From: Notolepis coatsorum
Taxonomy: Eukaryota > Chordata > Actinopteri > Aulopiformes > Paralepididae
Length of the DNA stretch: 64,000 nucleotides
Assembly: GCA_963971535.1 (NCBI GenBank)
Contig: OZ020589.1
Span: 74,855,811 to 74,919,810, forward strand
Direction of reading: 5' to 3'
Shown here piece by piece: positions 1 through 11,145 of this stretch. The notes beneath the pieces are model-generated. The model saw only the letters and a list, made by a program, of their open reading frames with translations, was not told where the DNA came from and did not search any database. Made by a program: the position numbers and the translations under genes. Numbering within the stretch: the first letter of the stretch is position 1; each line of letters begins with the position of its first letter.

Positions 1-136
1 AAATATAATATTCTTTGGCCTATAGGAGGCAATTTTTTTTAACCTACTTTCTATAGAAGCAGCTGGGAGGTGCGCTGTTTTAAGTGAGTGTGGGTTATTG
101 AATTGATTGATTGAAAATTGTATTAATGTCCGCCTT

Positions 137-316
137 GTTTCAAACTGGTTAGGCTTAGGCCCTCTTTCGAAGTCGCCCTCTTTCGAAGTTGGTTATGCTT
201 AAGAGTTTGGAATCAGGGCCGGTGGTCTATCGCCCTGCTCTAAAGATAAACTAAGCATAACCGACTTCGAAAGAGGGCGACTTCGAAAGAGGGCCTAAGC
301 CTAACCAGTTTGAAAC
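137..316. repeat. foldback element: 65-bp inverted repeat with 50-nt loop
   Basis: Bases 137-201 and 252-316 are reverse complements of each other with a single mismatch. Each arm itself contains a 16-bp direct repeat of the kind CCCTCTTTCGAAGTCG in tandem. The 50-base spacer is unrelated. RNA from either strand would fold into a nearly perfect 65-bp stem. No gene is seen in it. It could be a small foldback transposon; no target duplication was recognised. Confidence 0.9.
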
Positions 317-849
317 AGAAGGATAGTTTTTGATTTAGTTGTTATGACGCTATCAACATATCCATTCGTAAAGATTATTGTCCGCCATCTTGCTTTCATT
401 TCTAAAACCACGAATGGCGGAGTGATTGTAATTCGGTTGTGGGCGGGTTCTGGGACCATGAGGGTGGGTTATAAGAAATAAATAACCACGTGTAACTTGA
501 CTGTTTCAGCCAATCAGAATAGAGAAATGTGCATGCCATTGTATAAACAGGAACAGCCTGCACTGACAAAGTTTGTACCTGGACTGGAACCAATCCACTT
601 GGAAAAATGTGGTGCCAGACACAGTTGAGAACATTCAAGGGCCAGATCATGGACATAGGAAAAGTATGAAAGTTAAATCTACAGCATTTGAGACCCCCCC
701 CCCCCCCCCCCCCCCCCTCTGGGCATTGTCGGACGCCAATCTGTTTGCAGTGGCGAATATGCATATGTTTTGTCTCAAGGCTAGTCCTGCATGCATCAAA
801 CAAGCGCATGTCTGTGATTTTATGCTCTGTGCCATTATTACTACCTAAA
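317..849. other. non-coding stretch with a C24 homopolymer
   Basis: No convincing gene. The only conspicuous object is a run of 24 C at 694-717. Open frames across it translate to proline or glycine runs and look spurious. Confidence 0.6.
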
Positions 850-1013
850 ATGTAATAAATTGTGGAATATTACTGTAATGAGCTGTATGTGTATGAACCA
901 AGCGTCCTATGATCTCACACTCTTAGGAGCATAACAGAAAAAAGCATTCCATGTGAAAGTATTCTGTATTTTTGTATGTCAACTAATAAAGAAACTTGAA
1001 CTTGAACTTGAGA
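850..1013 (+). mobile_element. L2-type LINE 3' end
   Basis: The end of this segment (AAGCATTC..., AATAAAGAAACTTGAACTTG) matches the 3' ends of the L2 copies near 23040-23080 and 39690-39750, finishing in short CTTGAA repeats. Such short tandem 3' tails are typical of the L2/CR1 group. Only the non-coding 3' tail is present, as expected of a 5'-truncated insertion. Confidence 0.7.
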
Positions 1014-1890
1014 CGGATGCAGATGTTATTCGACACTTTAATGTGAGTCAACTTAAACATCAAACACATGAACACACACAACACACATTCTGCACTCGCT
1101 CACACCATAGGTCTCTTTAAACACAAAGGACACTTTAAAGGAAGGGAAAAAAGGACACTTTAATGTAACGTTCGGGAGCCTATCCTCCTTAGGATTGTAT
1201 CCTACTGTCTACCTGGGTCACTTCCTGTTGTTGTGGGTTCACCTTGTATGTCACCACTGATTTGCTGTCATCACTAATTGTCTGTCACACCTGGGTGCTG
1301 TCATTGGTTGTCAGACTGCTGTCACTTATTGACAGCGTGGAATGTTTGGTATGTGCCTATTTAACGTTTGCTCTATCTCTGTCATTTGCTAGAGCTTCAC
1401 CTAAAACTACGGACAAGATTACAGCTGGAACAAAGCACTGACCTAAGTCTCTTCCTCTGTACTTGTATACTCTCATCCTATTAATAAACAGTGGAACCTG
1501 TTTTGGAAGAGTAAACTATTCTCTGTCTCATTCTTCTCGACAACTTGGAACTCACTTACCCCATTCGTAACACTTTAAGAAAAGAACTTATTGAGAAAGA
1601 AAAGATTATTGCATAATATAGTTAGTAATAGCAAGTATAGCATAGGGACATACAATAGCAGTAAAACTATATATATTGTACCTAGGACCCAGTGCCTTTA
1701 AGTAGTAGCTCAACATTGTATTGCAATTATCTCATGATTGATCAACATTATATTTTACCATGTTTATTCTACTTATTTTATTACTATTTACTATTATTTA
1801 CTATTGTATTCTTGCACAATTGAAGCGGGCATGGCCAACCGCATTTCACTGTATGCCCTGGTATGTATGTGATAAATAAACCTTTTTCTT
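1014..1890 (+). mobile_element. second LINE 3' untranslated region, interrupted by a solo LTR
   Basis: The right end (about 1825-1885: GCGGGCATGGCC..., GATAAATAAACC) resembles, in the opposite orientation, the 3' end of the L2 copy at 17797-17860 (CATTTCATTGTATAC..., AAATAAAACT). No coding part is seen. The sequence reads through if the LTR at 1164-1572 and one copy of CTTTAA are removed. Confidence 0.45.
1164..1572 (+). mobile_element. solo LTR with 6-bp target duplication
   Basis: The segment starts TGTAACGTTC and ends TTCGTAACA, a TG...CA pair with short inverted ends. It is flanked on both sides by CTTTAA (1158-1163 and 1573-1578). It contains an AATAAA at about 1483. No internal element remains, so it is probably the product of LTR-LTR recombination. 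Family unknown; a retrovirus-like or Gypsy LTR is possible. Confidence 0.75.
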
Positions 1891-3009
1891 TTTTTTTAAC
1901 TCAGTGTCCTCATCTCCTTCTTGCTCAATTATGTCTTCATCGAGTTCAGATGCTGCTTTTTCCTCCATTTCATTCCAAATTAACTGAGGTTGCAAATTAC
2001 ATAGCCCCGCACAAATAATGTGGGAGAAAAGCCATGAGGGCGTGCAAAAGGTGCCAACATCTGTTTATACCTATGCCCCAGTGAAAAACGTTTAATCTTT
2101 GTCATCCAAGTCATAGGCTGATGTTGATGGTGCAGGATCAGTTTGTGTTGCACTGTCTTTCGTAGACTTGTTAGAACAGTAGTTGTGGTCTGTAGCATCT
2201 GGCCACTGGGTGGCAACATCACACTTCTGCAGAGGCATGATATTTTCCATACAGTAGCTTCAGGTTCAGCACATGTGTTGTTGACCAAGGGCTCAAGACA
2301 TCTTCTCTTGGGAGGGGCTCTACCAGGCGACATTATCCTCTGAGGAAAAGACAAAAAAAGAGAGAAATATTTCATACATGAAACAAAATGTATGGGCAAT
2401 GAGCCATTATTCAAACTATTCCTATTCGATTTCTTACATTATAAACGTTTCATTAATGGACGCTTAAGTGTAAAAGATCAATTCATTCAATATCTGTATA
2501 TCCCTTTACTCTTACTAGCTACCATAGTGTTTTTATACCTGTAACACTGTACATACATCTGATTATCATTATTACTCAAAAAAAGAAAATACCTATGGTA
2601 ACTTCAGGAGAAATGGAATCAAACGTACATGATATTCATATCCCATATGCAATACACATCTAGAGAGTGGTAAGAATAATTAGGATGAGTAACAAATACC
2701 ACAATAACTCAATATACTTGTAACTCAATAACTCAACACAATAACAAAAAGCAATGGCAGGGATGAACTTGCCTCTTTTACGATAGTGCTCACTTCGTCT
2801 ATGACAAAGGCAGTCTGGCGTGACAGAAACAAAAGAGAGTGCAGTTTGTGTTAGCATGCATGCTAAAGTTATGCACTTAGCTAACGTTAACGTTAACGTC
2901 ACTCTTGCAAAGGGTGGAGAAACGTTATACATTAAATCATAATGGATTTTACAATTGAGAGGCCGTGGGGATAGATGATGGGGGTTAGAAATAGAAATGT
3001 CCACCTTAC
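1891..3009 (-). other. possible downstream exons of the THAP-like locus; otherwise unassigned
   Basis: The segment contains the short protein-like frame ending near 2090 (minus) and several acceptor- or donor-like sites, but no continuous gene can be assembled with confidence. No known repeat end was recognised. Confidence 0.3.
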
Positions 3010-3141
3010 CTCCTCTCCCGTCTGAAACTCATCCATGACAGGGGCAGTCTTCATGCAGTAAAGGCTTGTGAATTTCGCAAGTTTGCCACTACTGTTTGAG
3101 CATCCGAGGACTACACAGCTTCTTCCCGACTTCCTAGACAT
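3010..3141 (-). CDS. candidate first exon, THAP-like zinc finger (low confidence)
   Basis: On the minus strand an ATG at 3141 opens exactly 44 codons that end at a consensus donor (GTAAGG, 3009-3004). The peptide starts MSRKSGRSCVVLGCSNSSGK, with a Cys-x4-Cys pair near the N-terminus, as in THAP-domain starts. A later segment (about 2835-2770) could supply a Cys-x2-His, but the join is not proven. About 2130-2090 on the same strand there is a short frame reading DSATQTDPAPSTSAYDLDD before a stop, which looks protein-like. This may be a host or transposon-derived gene, or its remains. Function not assigned. Confidence 0.3.
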
Positions 3142-3239
3142 CGTTGCTTGTAAACAGTAAAGTTGAATATTGTTAAAATGATCAAATATGCGCCGCGTAT
3201 TTTAGTAGGTACTGCGCTGGCTAGTAGGTACTGCGTACT

Positions 3240-3664
3240 GGGCAACCACTATAATGGCGACTTGTTTACTTCTGGCACTTCGTCAGATTTGTGTATATCT
3301 TGGCCTGTGCAATGGTCAAATGTCTCCGGGTGCAGTTTTCTGGGTCGGGCCAGTCGAGTGGTTCTCCTGGTTCCATTGAAGCGCGTCAAATATCCCGATC
3401 CATATGTTGTGGTGGGTTATGCCGTGGACCAAATGGACATCGTGTATGTACCAGATGGCGATCAAACAATTGGAATATTATTTTTGGAATACTCCCGATC
3501 ACAGTTAAGGAAAATCTGACATACATTTTTGCTTGATCGTGCAATGCTTTTATACCGATCGGGCTGATAAGCGTTTTTAGTGTTCAATACGAATGCCGTT
3601 ACTGGCAATCAAATAATCAGAAACGACAGAAAAGTAGGATTCACGTATGAGGCTATACCACAGC
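3240..3664 (+). repeat. TTAA-family unit, left part (interrupted by the E1 Gypsy element)
   Basis: Bases 3310-3640 match units near 44525-44840 and 51040-51330: ATCCATATGTTGTGGTGGGT, the TTGGAATATT block, a weakened donor-like AGTTAAGG at 3503, then ACGAATGCCGTTA. The unit resumes at 22353 after the Gypsy insertion with the conserved CTAAAACCATACTTATATTC block. It ends near 22496, where an L2 fragment takes over. Confidence 0.6.
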
Positions 3665-3955
3665 TGTTATAATGTCAGCCTTATATACCTAGGATTAATA
3701 TTGAGATGCAATATCTATGTTTTCCCACCAGGGGGAGTTATCGGTTAAGGGATATTATTTCGAGGACTACAGAGTGGTATGCGTGAGGTATTTCCGTATC
3801 CGGTACCTGAGTTTAACCTGACACTGACAGTAACGTGTGCTGTGTGTAAGACACACCTGTTGTGTAACCTTCCATGCTCCCGTTTTCAGTAAACTACAAT
3901 ACCAAAGGGATCACAAGCGTGTCGTGTGGCTTTATTATTTATAGAGGTTACAACA
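3665..3955 (+). repeat. E1 5' LTR
   Basis: 291 bp, TGTTATAATG...TTACAACA. It is followed by a probable primer-binding region TTTTTGGCGACGAGGATAAA, a layout common in fish Gypsy elements. The matching 3' copy starts at 21186. Confidence 0.85.
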
Positions 3956-4062
3956 TATTTTTGGCGACGAGGATAAACTGGATTTTCTACGTGTCATCCC
4001 GTTCTTTTTTGATAGCGTGAGCTAGGCTAAAGCTAGCTAGCTGGACAGCTAACGTATGAGCG

Positions 4063-4805
4063 ATGCCGGCAGTGGTACTGAAGGGGTATAGCACGGGGAC
4101 GGGAGAGCATCGGAAAAAGAAGACGAGCCGAGTTTGGAAGAGGAGCCTCACGTTCAGATGGCAATGTTTGGGACTATCAACGAGTTTGTGGAAGCGAACG
4201 AAGACTGGACGGAGTACGAGGAAAGGTTGGGACACTTTTTCAATGCGAATGGTATTAATGAAGAGGCGAAAAAACGCTCTATTCTCCTGAGTGTGTGTGG
4301 GGCAAAGACTTATAAGCTAATAAGGAATTTAGCCACAGCACTGAAACCGGGGGAGATTCCATATGAAGACCTGGTCAAGCTTGTTGGGAACCACCACAAC
4401 CCAAGACCCTCTGTGATAGTGCAACGTTTCAAATTCCACAGTCTATTCAGGAAGCAAGGTCAGTCTGTAGCCAACTTTGTAGCTGAGCTACGCCAACTGT
4501 CGGAACATTGTGAATTCGGGGGAAGTGTTGGACGACATGCTCCATGACAGATTAGTTTGCAGCATTAATAATGACCACATACAGCGCCGCCTGCTAGGGG
4601 AAGCCCCACCACTGACTTTTAAAAAAGCCCTGGAGATTTCCCAAGGTATGGAGATGGCTGCAAAAAATGAAATGTTTTTAAAAGGGCTGGAATGTTTTAG
4701 GTGTGGGGGGTCGTCGCATTATGCAAATTACTGCAGATTCAAAGAGGCTGTCATAATTGTAAGAAAAAGGGACACCTAGCAAAGAAGTGCAGGAGTTCAA
4801 AAGTT
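4063..4805 (+). pseudogene. E1 gag region (fossil)
   Basis: Open frames encode a Gypsy-type capsid-like region (INEFVEANEDWTEYEERL, then a FKFHSLFRKQGQSVANFVAE block). This is followed by CCHC zinc knuckles (CFRCGGSSHYANYC, and a second knuckle just upstream of the LINE junction). It is interrupted at about 4805 by the TCAA-tailed LINE. The rest of the element resumes near 16691. Broken fossil. Confidence 0.75.
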
Positions 4806-4815
4806 CTCAGTTACA

Positions 4816-5498
4816 GTGGGTGACAATATTGTCACAAGGAAAGATGAAATTACCTACCTGGGTTCCATCCTAGAGGCTAATCTTTCCTGTGACAAAATGG
4901 CATCCAATGTAATAAAAAAAGTCAATCAACGAACTCGATTCTTGTACCGGATCTCCTCCCTGGTAAACAAGAATACCCTGAAGACTCTGGCAGGAGCACT
5001 CATTCAAGGGTACTACGACTATGCTTGCACCTCATGGTACCAAAGCACCTCAAAGGCACTAAAAACCAAATTACAAACATCTCAAAACAAACTAGTCAGA
5101 CTACTGCTTGACCTGACTCCTAGAACCCACCTCACCCCTGCACACTTTGCCAACCTAGGATGGCTTAGAGTAGACGACAGAGTACAGCAACTTGCAATGG
5201 GCCTGGTCTACAAGATACACTACACGACCAAGGTACCCATCCCATGTACATGACAAAATACTTCCCAAAGGTCAGTGAATACCACGATCACAACACCAGA
5301 GGGAGCTCCACAAATCATGTAAAACCCAGATTCGGCTCAAACAAGGGACTAAACACGTTTCGCAATTATGCCACAACAATGTGGAACGCCCTACCCAAAG
5401 CTGTAAAGGAATGTGAATCACTACCCACCTTCAAAAACACTCTCAAAGAACACCTACTGGAGACTGCAATTCAAAACTGGCCCCTACAAATGTCCTAA
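4816..5498 (+). pseudogene. LINE reverse transcriptase C-terminal region
   Basis: Two overlapping frames (4816-5253 and 5244-5498) together resemble the region downstream of the RT catalytic core of non-LTR elements: YLGSILEANLSCDKMASNV, then the ALIQGYYDYACTSWY block, then YHDHNTRGSSTNH, then MWNALPKAVKECESLPTFK. A frameshift lies close to 5240. No catalytic core is present, so the copy is dead on arrival by 5' truncation. The same end (SEYHDHNTRGSSTNH) is found at 31385-31506. Confidence 0.8.
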
Positions 5499-5629
5499 CC
5501 CAGTTGTACAATAAAGACCAAGCATGGCTTTGTCAGTATTCCAATGTACAGCCCCACCCAACCCCACCCCACCTACCCAACCTCCTCCAATGTACAGTTT
5601 CTATGTCAAATGTATGTCAGTATTCCAAT

Positions 5630-6644
5630 CAGCGTTTCCGTTAGCCGGTAATTACCGGTATTTGACTGGCAAAATCTGTTGAAGTCCGACAAATTTAATC
5701 TCTCCGGTCATAGTGTCCGGTGAAAATAGTTCCCTCTGGGCACAGTTTGATTATTTGAATTGTATTTGGATGGGCTGGAGTTGGGTGGCCTATGCGATGA
5801 ACGAAACAATCATTGCGTTTGTTGTCGTTGCTTCGCCAAGCAGCCGGTCTGGTAATGACGACGCTGTGTCAGTGAGAGCTTGCTGCTGGATTTGCGGAAG
5901 GCATGCAGCTGCAGACCCACAGAACCCACCAGCTTTGCTGGCACAGTGCGGTCCCCAGACCTGGAAAGCTGCTCTGCGGGTCTGCAGCTGGATGCTTCTT
6001 GCAAACTAACTGCGGCCGGCTCGCGCTGATATTGTTGGACCGGCTGCTTGGTGGAGCAACGATGAAACGAATGTAATGAATCGTTCGTCGCATGGGCTAT
6101 TTAATTTTGGCCTGTTTTGGTACGGTTCGGGTGGTCAAGTTGTGCTTGGAGGGAGTTGTTTTCACCGGACATTATGACCAGCACCAAGTCGTTGGGAGGT
6201 GGAGATATACATCACGCAAACCCACGATAATGTTGCCGTCTCTCTGCCAAATTTCTCAGTTCTTCGCTTGATATAATTAATACAAATGTCCAATATAACG
6301 GAATTCGTTAGCTCATAAAAATGTGATTATAACAGACTGCTGTTTAGTGTCGGACCGACTGCCCACATACGCGGTCTATTTTATTTCAAGTCAGCAGCAG
6401 CACGGAGTATCGAGGGACTTATTTTATTTGGAATATATTAATGACTGTATACGCAAAAGTAGTCTAGTTTTAAGTAATAATATTATAAATCTACATGCCT
6501 TGAGGATGACATTCTTTATATAGCCTGCCTATCAATTGTTTTAAAGCTCAATAAACTATGACCGGAATTAATCTCATTTGTCCGGTAGATTGAAATCTTG
6601 CAGGTCACGGAGACCGGCAACAATTTTTTCTAACGGAAACCCTG
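5630..6644. mobile_element. non-autonomous hAT transposon, 1015 bp, TSD ATTCCAAT
   Basis: The ends are CAGCGTTTCCGTTAG and, inverted at the right, CAGGGTTTCCGTTAG. Exact 8-bp duplications ATTCCAAT lie at 5622-5629 and 6645-6652. An 8-bp duplication with CAG..CTG ends fits the hAT superfamily. Inside, the subterminal CCGGTAATT and TCCGG motifs recur near both ends. No transposase frame is recognised. It sits in the 3' untranslated part of the LINE. Confidence 0.9.
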
Positions 6645-6809
6645 ATTCCAATGTACAGTGTGTGTCCCCCCCCACCTCCAATGTACAGCCCCACCCCACC
6701 TACCCAACCTCCCCCAATGCACAGTCTCTATGTCAAATGTATATACACTCTTTTTCTGGATTTTTTTAGTATCACAAACAGTACTGTATTTGAAAATCTG
6801 GTATGTCAT

Positions 6810-7537
6810 TGTGACGTACGTGGGTTGGTCATTATCATTATTACTGTATTTGGAAGACCATGTGAACATTAGATTAGTATCGTTTGTATGTGTGTGTGTG
6901 TGTGTGAACAGGAGAGCTAATGATATCTCTTCTTCTCTTCCTGTCAGGTGCTGCCCGTCCCTATACTGAAGGGTGCTGATTGCCTAATGAAACACAGCTG
7001 ATGGCAGTCACATCAAGAGGGGCGGGTGCACAAGTAGCTGACAGCACACACACGTCAGGAGTCTCGTTGCTGGAGTCACTTGCCTTGTGGTACAGTGGGG
7101 AGGCTGCTGTCTCGCTTACCTATGGCCTGAGCACAACACTGTGTGGCACGGTGCTATCTTGTTTGCATGGAGTGTGGGTTAGACTCCACAGCTGTGGTGG
7201 CCGGAGATGGGCCTAAGGTAGTATTGTGAATACTAAGTGTTTGTTGAGTTATATCATATGTATGTCTTGTTTGTCCTCCCATACCTTTTCCCCTTTGTGT
7301 GTGTGTGGGTTGAAATCCCCACCGACGACATCCCCTTTTCCCTTTGGGAAAAGGGCCGTGGGTTGAAACCCCCACTATACAATAAAACCTGATTTACCAT
7401 TTGAAAACGTCTTTGTTTACTATCTGCCTACCCGGGACTGTTTGAGAAGCATTTTTCTACTGAGGGGGTTGTTTTTGTTCATGTACCACCTGCCCAGTTA
7501 CTATCTTGTATGGTCGATAGACCTCTGTACATGACAT
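6810..7537 (+). repeat. E2 5' LTR
   Basis: 728 bp, TGTGACGTAC...GTACATGACA. It contains a TG microsatellite at about 6888-6906. The 3' partner is interrupted by E3 but otherwise matches base for base over most of its length. Confidence 0.88.
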
Positions 7538-8090
7538 GGGGGCTCGTTAAGTTTGCGCAATTGTGTGGTTCCTTGTTGGTAAAATAACGGGGTGACTTGT
7601 CGATTGAAGCATATCAGGTGTAATAAGATAGCGTTTTCTAAATTGGTAAGTTAGTGGGTTCCATTGTCCGTGCACAGTTGATTGATGTAGACCATTATTG
7701 TTGTGATGCTCTTAACCATTCTATTTTTCTGCCACATAGGTAACAGGGGGGGGGTCACCTGCTTGGCTAGAGGGTGGGGGGCACGAGTCGTGATTCCGGT
7801 GGAGCGCGCAATGAAATCGGTAAGCGATTGAAGATATGTGTAGCCTTTCATCCAGGTAGTGGAGTAGTTTATCTGGGATAGGCTAGACAGAGTGACACAG
7901 GTGACTCCTAGTTGAGTGGTTAGGACCATTTGTTATTATTTTCATTTAGTAGATGTGGTCAGTTGGATTGTTTTGGTTAAGAGGTATGAAAGCAGAATGT
8001 GTCTATTATTATTGTGCACGGTCATGGTTAATTAAGTGAGGACGTGATATATAGGTATATTTTTTTTTAACGCGCGCATAAAAACATAAT

Positions 8091-10457
8091 ATGGCTGCGT
8101 CTGCGTTTGTTTTTGAAGCCTTCGTGGCGGATCCGACAGAGGATCAGGTGGAAGGTTGCACTAAGGCGGAATTAGGCCTTATTGCTAGGCATTATGATAT
8201 TGCTGTGCAAAATTCCCAATCCAAGGCGGATATGAAGGCAGCTGTTATAGCGGGGTTGGTGGAGCAACAGGTGTTTAGCACGGCTCAGGGAGTAGTGAGT
8301 CATACTGATCAGGAGGTTGCACACACTGGCGAATGGGTTGACTCTCCCTTACGTGATCTTAACCCGGAAGGTGGTGCTATTAGGAGGAATGGTAGTACGG
8401 CCGGAGCTGAAAGTGAGGGCGCGGGCGATTCGGATAAAGACTCCACGTCTTCTGGCCATGCGCGCTCTAGTCTGCGTTTTGCCCGTCTCCAGATGGAGGA
8501 GAGAGCTCTGTTGCGCAGAGAGGACAGAGAGGACAAAGCAGCTGTACGAGACAGAGAGGACAAAGCTGTACGAGACAGAGAGGACAAAGCAGAGAGGACA
8601 AAGCGAGACAGAGAGGACAAAGCAGCTGTACGAGACAGAGAGGACAAAGCGGCTGTACGAGACAGAGAGGACAAAGCGGCTGTACGAGACAGAGAGGACA
8701 GAGCAGCTGTACGAGACAGAGAGGACAAAGCGGCTGTACGAGACAGAGAGGACAGAGCAGCTGAGAGAGACAGGGAAGAGCGAGGAAGGGAGAAGGAGAG
8801 AGATAGAGAGCTCCAGATTACACTGAAGAGGATGGAGCTGGAGAGTGTTGGCTCTTCTTCGCCCTTATCTGAAGGTGGCCAGGGCAGTTTTAATGTTGGG
8901 CAACATATTGCTATGGTTCCTGTTTTTCGAGAATCTGAGGTGGAGGCATTTTTTGTTAATTTTGAGCGGGTAGCGGGGGCTGCGAATTGGCCGGAGGATC
9001 AGTGGGCACTATTAGTGCAATATAAGCTCACGGGTAGGGCTCAGGACGCATGCCAGTTTTTATCAAAGGAGGACAGCATGGTATATGAGAAAGTGAAGGG
9101 TGCTGTCTTGCGCGTATATGAACTGGTGCCGGAGGCGTATAGGCAGCGGTTTAGGGGACTAAGTAAAGCTCCCTCGCAAACACATGTGGCATTTTCCCAT
9201 GAACAACGGATGGTGTTCACTCGTTGGTGTGAAGCGTGTAAAGTGGATGGGGTCGAGGCTTTGAGCGAGTTAATCCTCATGGAACAATTTAAAAAATGTG
9301 TGCCCGAACACATGATAATACAGTTGGAGGAGCGAAAGGTTTCTACCCTCCAGGAAGCTGCAGTTTTGTGTGACGAGTTGGCAATGATCCACAAAAATGT
9401 TTCTGCATCACATGTTTCTGTACGAAATGGTGTGTATGTAGGAGGGGGCGCGTTTTCTCCGTCGGGGCCGCCGTATCGCGGAGGTGACGAGCGACCATTC
9501 CGACCTCGCTCACCGCCGTCTTGCAATGCCTTGGGTGACGAGCGAGCATTCCGATCAGGCTCACCGCCGTCTGAAAGGGTGTGTCATTATTGTAAAAAAG
9601 AAGGGCATTTTGTGAAGGACTGTCATGCGCTAAGGGATCGACAGGAGACCAGGGAGTCAGCCCAGGAACCGAAAGGGGTGGGGTTGATTGGTACGGTGTC
9701 ATGTCCTGACCAGCATAGCTCTTTTGAGCCCTTTTTGTTTGATGGTTGTGTGTCCCTGTCGGGTAAAGTTGGGGACTACCAACGGGTGAGAATACTCCGT
9801 GACACTGGAGCCTCTCAATCGTTCATCCTGGCTGATGTATTACCATTGGATGTGGACTCCTGTCGGTCGAGCGGATTGGTGGGAGGTATTGGCATGGGGT
9901 GTGTGCGCGTGCCGTTGCTTAAGGTGCATGTACAGTCTGCACTGATCACAGGTTGTTTTCCGGTCGCGGTTCGCCCATGTTTTCCCGTAAAGGGCGTGGA
10001 TTTCATCATGGGGAATGATATCGCTGGGGGTAAGGTCGTCCCTGTGTTGGAGGTTGGAGACGCTCCATTTACTAACTTGCTGTGTGATGCATTGATTAAT
10101 AATCACCCCAATGTCCCTTCTATTTGTGCTGTCCCTAGGCATTTTGAGGCGGGGGATGAGGTGTTTATTGCGCTGCCCACGCCTAGTACGGTGCTCACTG
10201 CCCGGTTCTCAGGACCTTATGTGGTAAGAGGAAAGGTCTCTGCCACTAAGTATATGTTGCATACGCTCGGGCGGCGGAGGAGGACACGCTGGTGTCATGT
10301 GGATAGGCTAATGAAAAGTCCTGCCCGCGTCTCGTCGGAGTTGAGATGTGACAGGACTGTTGTTTCACATGCTGTGTTGTGTTCTAATGTACCTTACAGG
10401 ACGCACGGGGTTGATGTTGGGAGTGCGAACACCATTGAGCAATTCGCGTATGGTTGA
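8091..10457 (+). CDS. E2 gag-protease polyprotein (fossil element ORF)
   Basis: One open frame of 788 codons. Residues ~140-255 are a charged repeat (DREDKAAVR units, from a 24-27 bp tandem repeat at about 8515-8770). Residues ~270-430 form a capsid region with YELVPEAYRQRFR and a downstream ELILMEQFKKCVPEH block. This is the capsid type from which the vertebrate SCAN domain is known to derive (Gmr1-like Gypsy). A CCHC knuckle CHYCKKEGHFVKDC lies near residue 496 and a protease DTGASQSF near 569. The end (about 685-745) resembles an integrase C-terminal tail. No RT core is present, so the product would depend on other copies. Confidence 0.8.
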   Translation: MAASAFVFEAFVADPTEDQVEGCTKAELGLIARHYDIAVQNSQSKADMKAAVIAGLVEQQVFSTAQGVVSHTDQEVAHTGEWVDSPLRDLNPEGGAIRRNGSTAGAESEGAGDSDKDSTSSGHARSSLRFARLQMEERALLRREDREDKAAVRDREDKAVRDREDKAERTKRDREDKAAVRDREDKAAVRDREDKAAVRDREDRAAVRDREDKAAVRDREDRAAERDREERGREKERDRELQITLKRMELESVGSSSPLSEGGQGSFNVGQHIAMVPVFRESEVEAFFVNFERVAGAANWPEDQWALLVQYKLTGRAQDACQFLSKEDSMVYEKVKGAVLRVYELVPEAYRQRFRGLSKAPSQTHVAFSHEQRMVFTRWCEACKVDGVEALSELILMEQFKKCVPEHMIIQLEERKVSTLQEAAVLCDELAMIHKNVSASHVSVRNGVYVGGGAFSPSGPPYRGGDERPFRPRSPPSCNALGDERAFRSGSPPSERVCHYCKKEGHFVKDCHALRDRQETRESAQEPKGVGLIGTVSCPDQHSSFEPFLFDGCVSLSGKVGDYQRVRILRDTGASQSFILADVLPLDVDSCRSSGLVGGIGMGCVRVPLLKVHVQSALITGCFPVAVRPCFPVKGVDFIMGNDIAGGKVVPVLEVGDAPFTNLLCDALINNHPNVPSICAVPRHFEAGDEVFIALPTPSTVLTARFSGPYVVRGKVSATKYMLHTLGRRRRTRWCHVDRLMKSPARVSSELRCDRTVVSHAVLCSNVPYRTHGVDVGSANTIEQFAYG

Positions 10458-10690
10458 CTACAGTATACCGTCATGGCCTCGGTATGAGGAAGGTGCCAGC
10501 CACGTCCGGCGGCTGATGCGTCTGGTATTGGGTGAGGTGGTGGTTGACCGTGTGGGCCCAAAATAGGGGCATGTGGTCTATATGGAGTGTGATTTCTATT
10601 TATTTTTGTTCTGTTGGTACTAATCGGATGTTGGTTGATAATAAGTGATAATGTTTTGCTAACCCTGCGGGTTCGCTCTTATGGGGGAGG

Positions 10691-11145
10691 TGTGACGTAC
10701 GTGGGTTGGTCATTATCATTATTACTGTATTTGGAAGACCATGTGAACATTAGATTAGTATCGTTTGTATGTGTGTGAACAGGAGAGCTAATGATATCTC
10801 TTCTTCTCTTCCTGTCAGGTGCTGCCCGTCCCTATACTGAAGGGTGCTGATTGCCTAATGAAACACAGCTGATGGCAGTCACATCAAGAGGGGCGGGTGC
10901 ACAAGTAGCTGACAGCACACACACGTCAGGAGTCTCGTTGCTGGAGTCACTTCAATTGTGGTACAGTGGGGAGGCTGCTGTCTCGCTTACCTATGGCCTG
11001 AGCACAACACTGTGTGGCACGGTGCTATCTTGTTTGCATGGAGTGTGGGTTAGACTCCACAGCTGTGGTGGCCGGAGATGGGCCTAAGGTAGTATTGTGA
11101 ATACTAAGTGTTTGTTGAGTTATATCATATGTATGTCTTGTTTAT
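10691..11145 (+). repeat. E2 3' LTR, first part
   Basis: The 3' LTR begins TGTGACGTAC right after the purine tract and is cut by E3 at 11146. The remainder is 15739-16005. The flanking TTTAT (11141-11145) and TTTGT (15739-15743) are the slightly diverged 5-bp duplication made by E3; the uninterrupted 5' LTR reads TTTGT at this site. Confidence 0.88.

Noticed and set aside
6651-6969. Proline-rich open frames at the LINE-E2 junction
   Set aside because: They cross a known insertion boundary and reflect CCCACC-rich LINE 3' sequence.
8309-8728. Serine/leucine-rich minus-strand frame over the E2 gag repeat
   Set aside because: It is the antisense shadow of the DRED repeat and has no independent signal.
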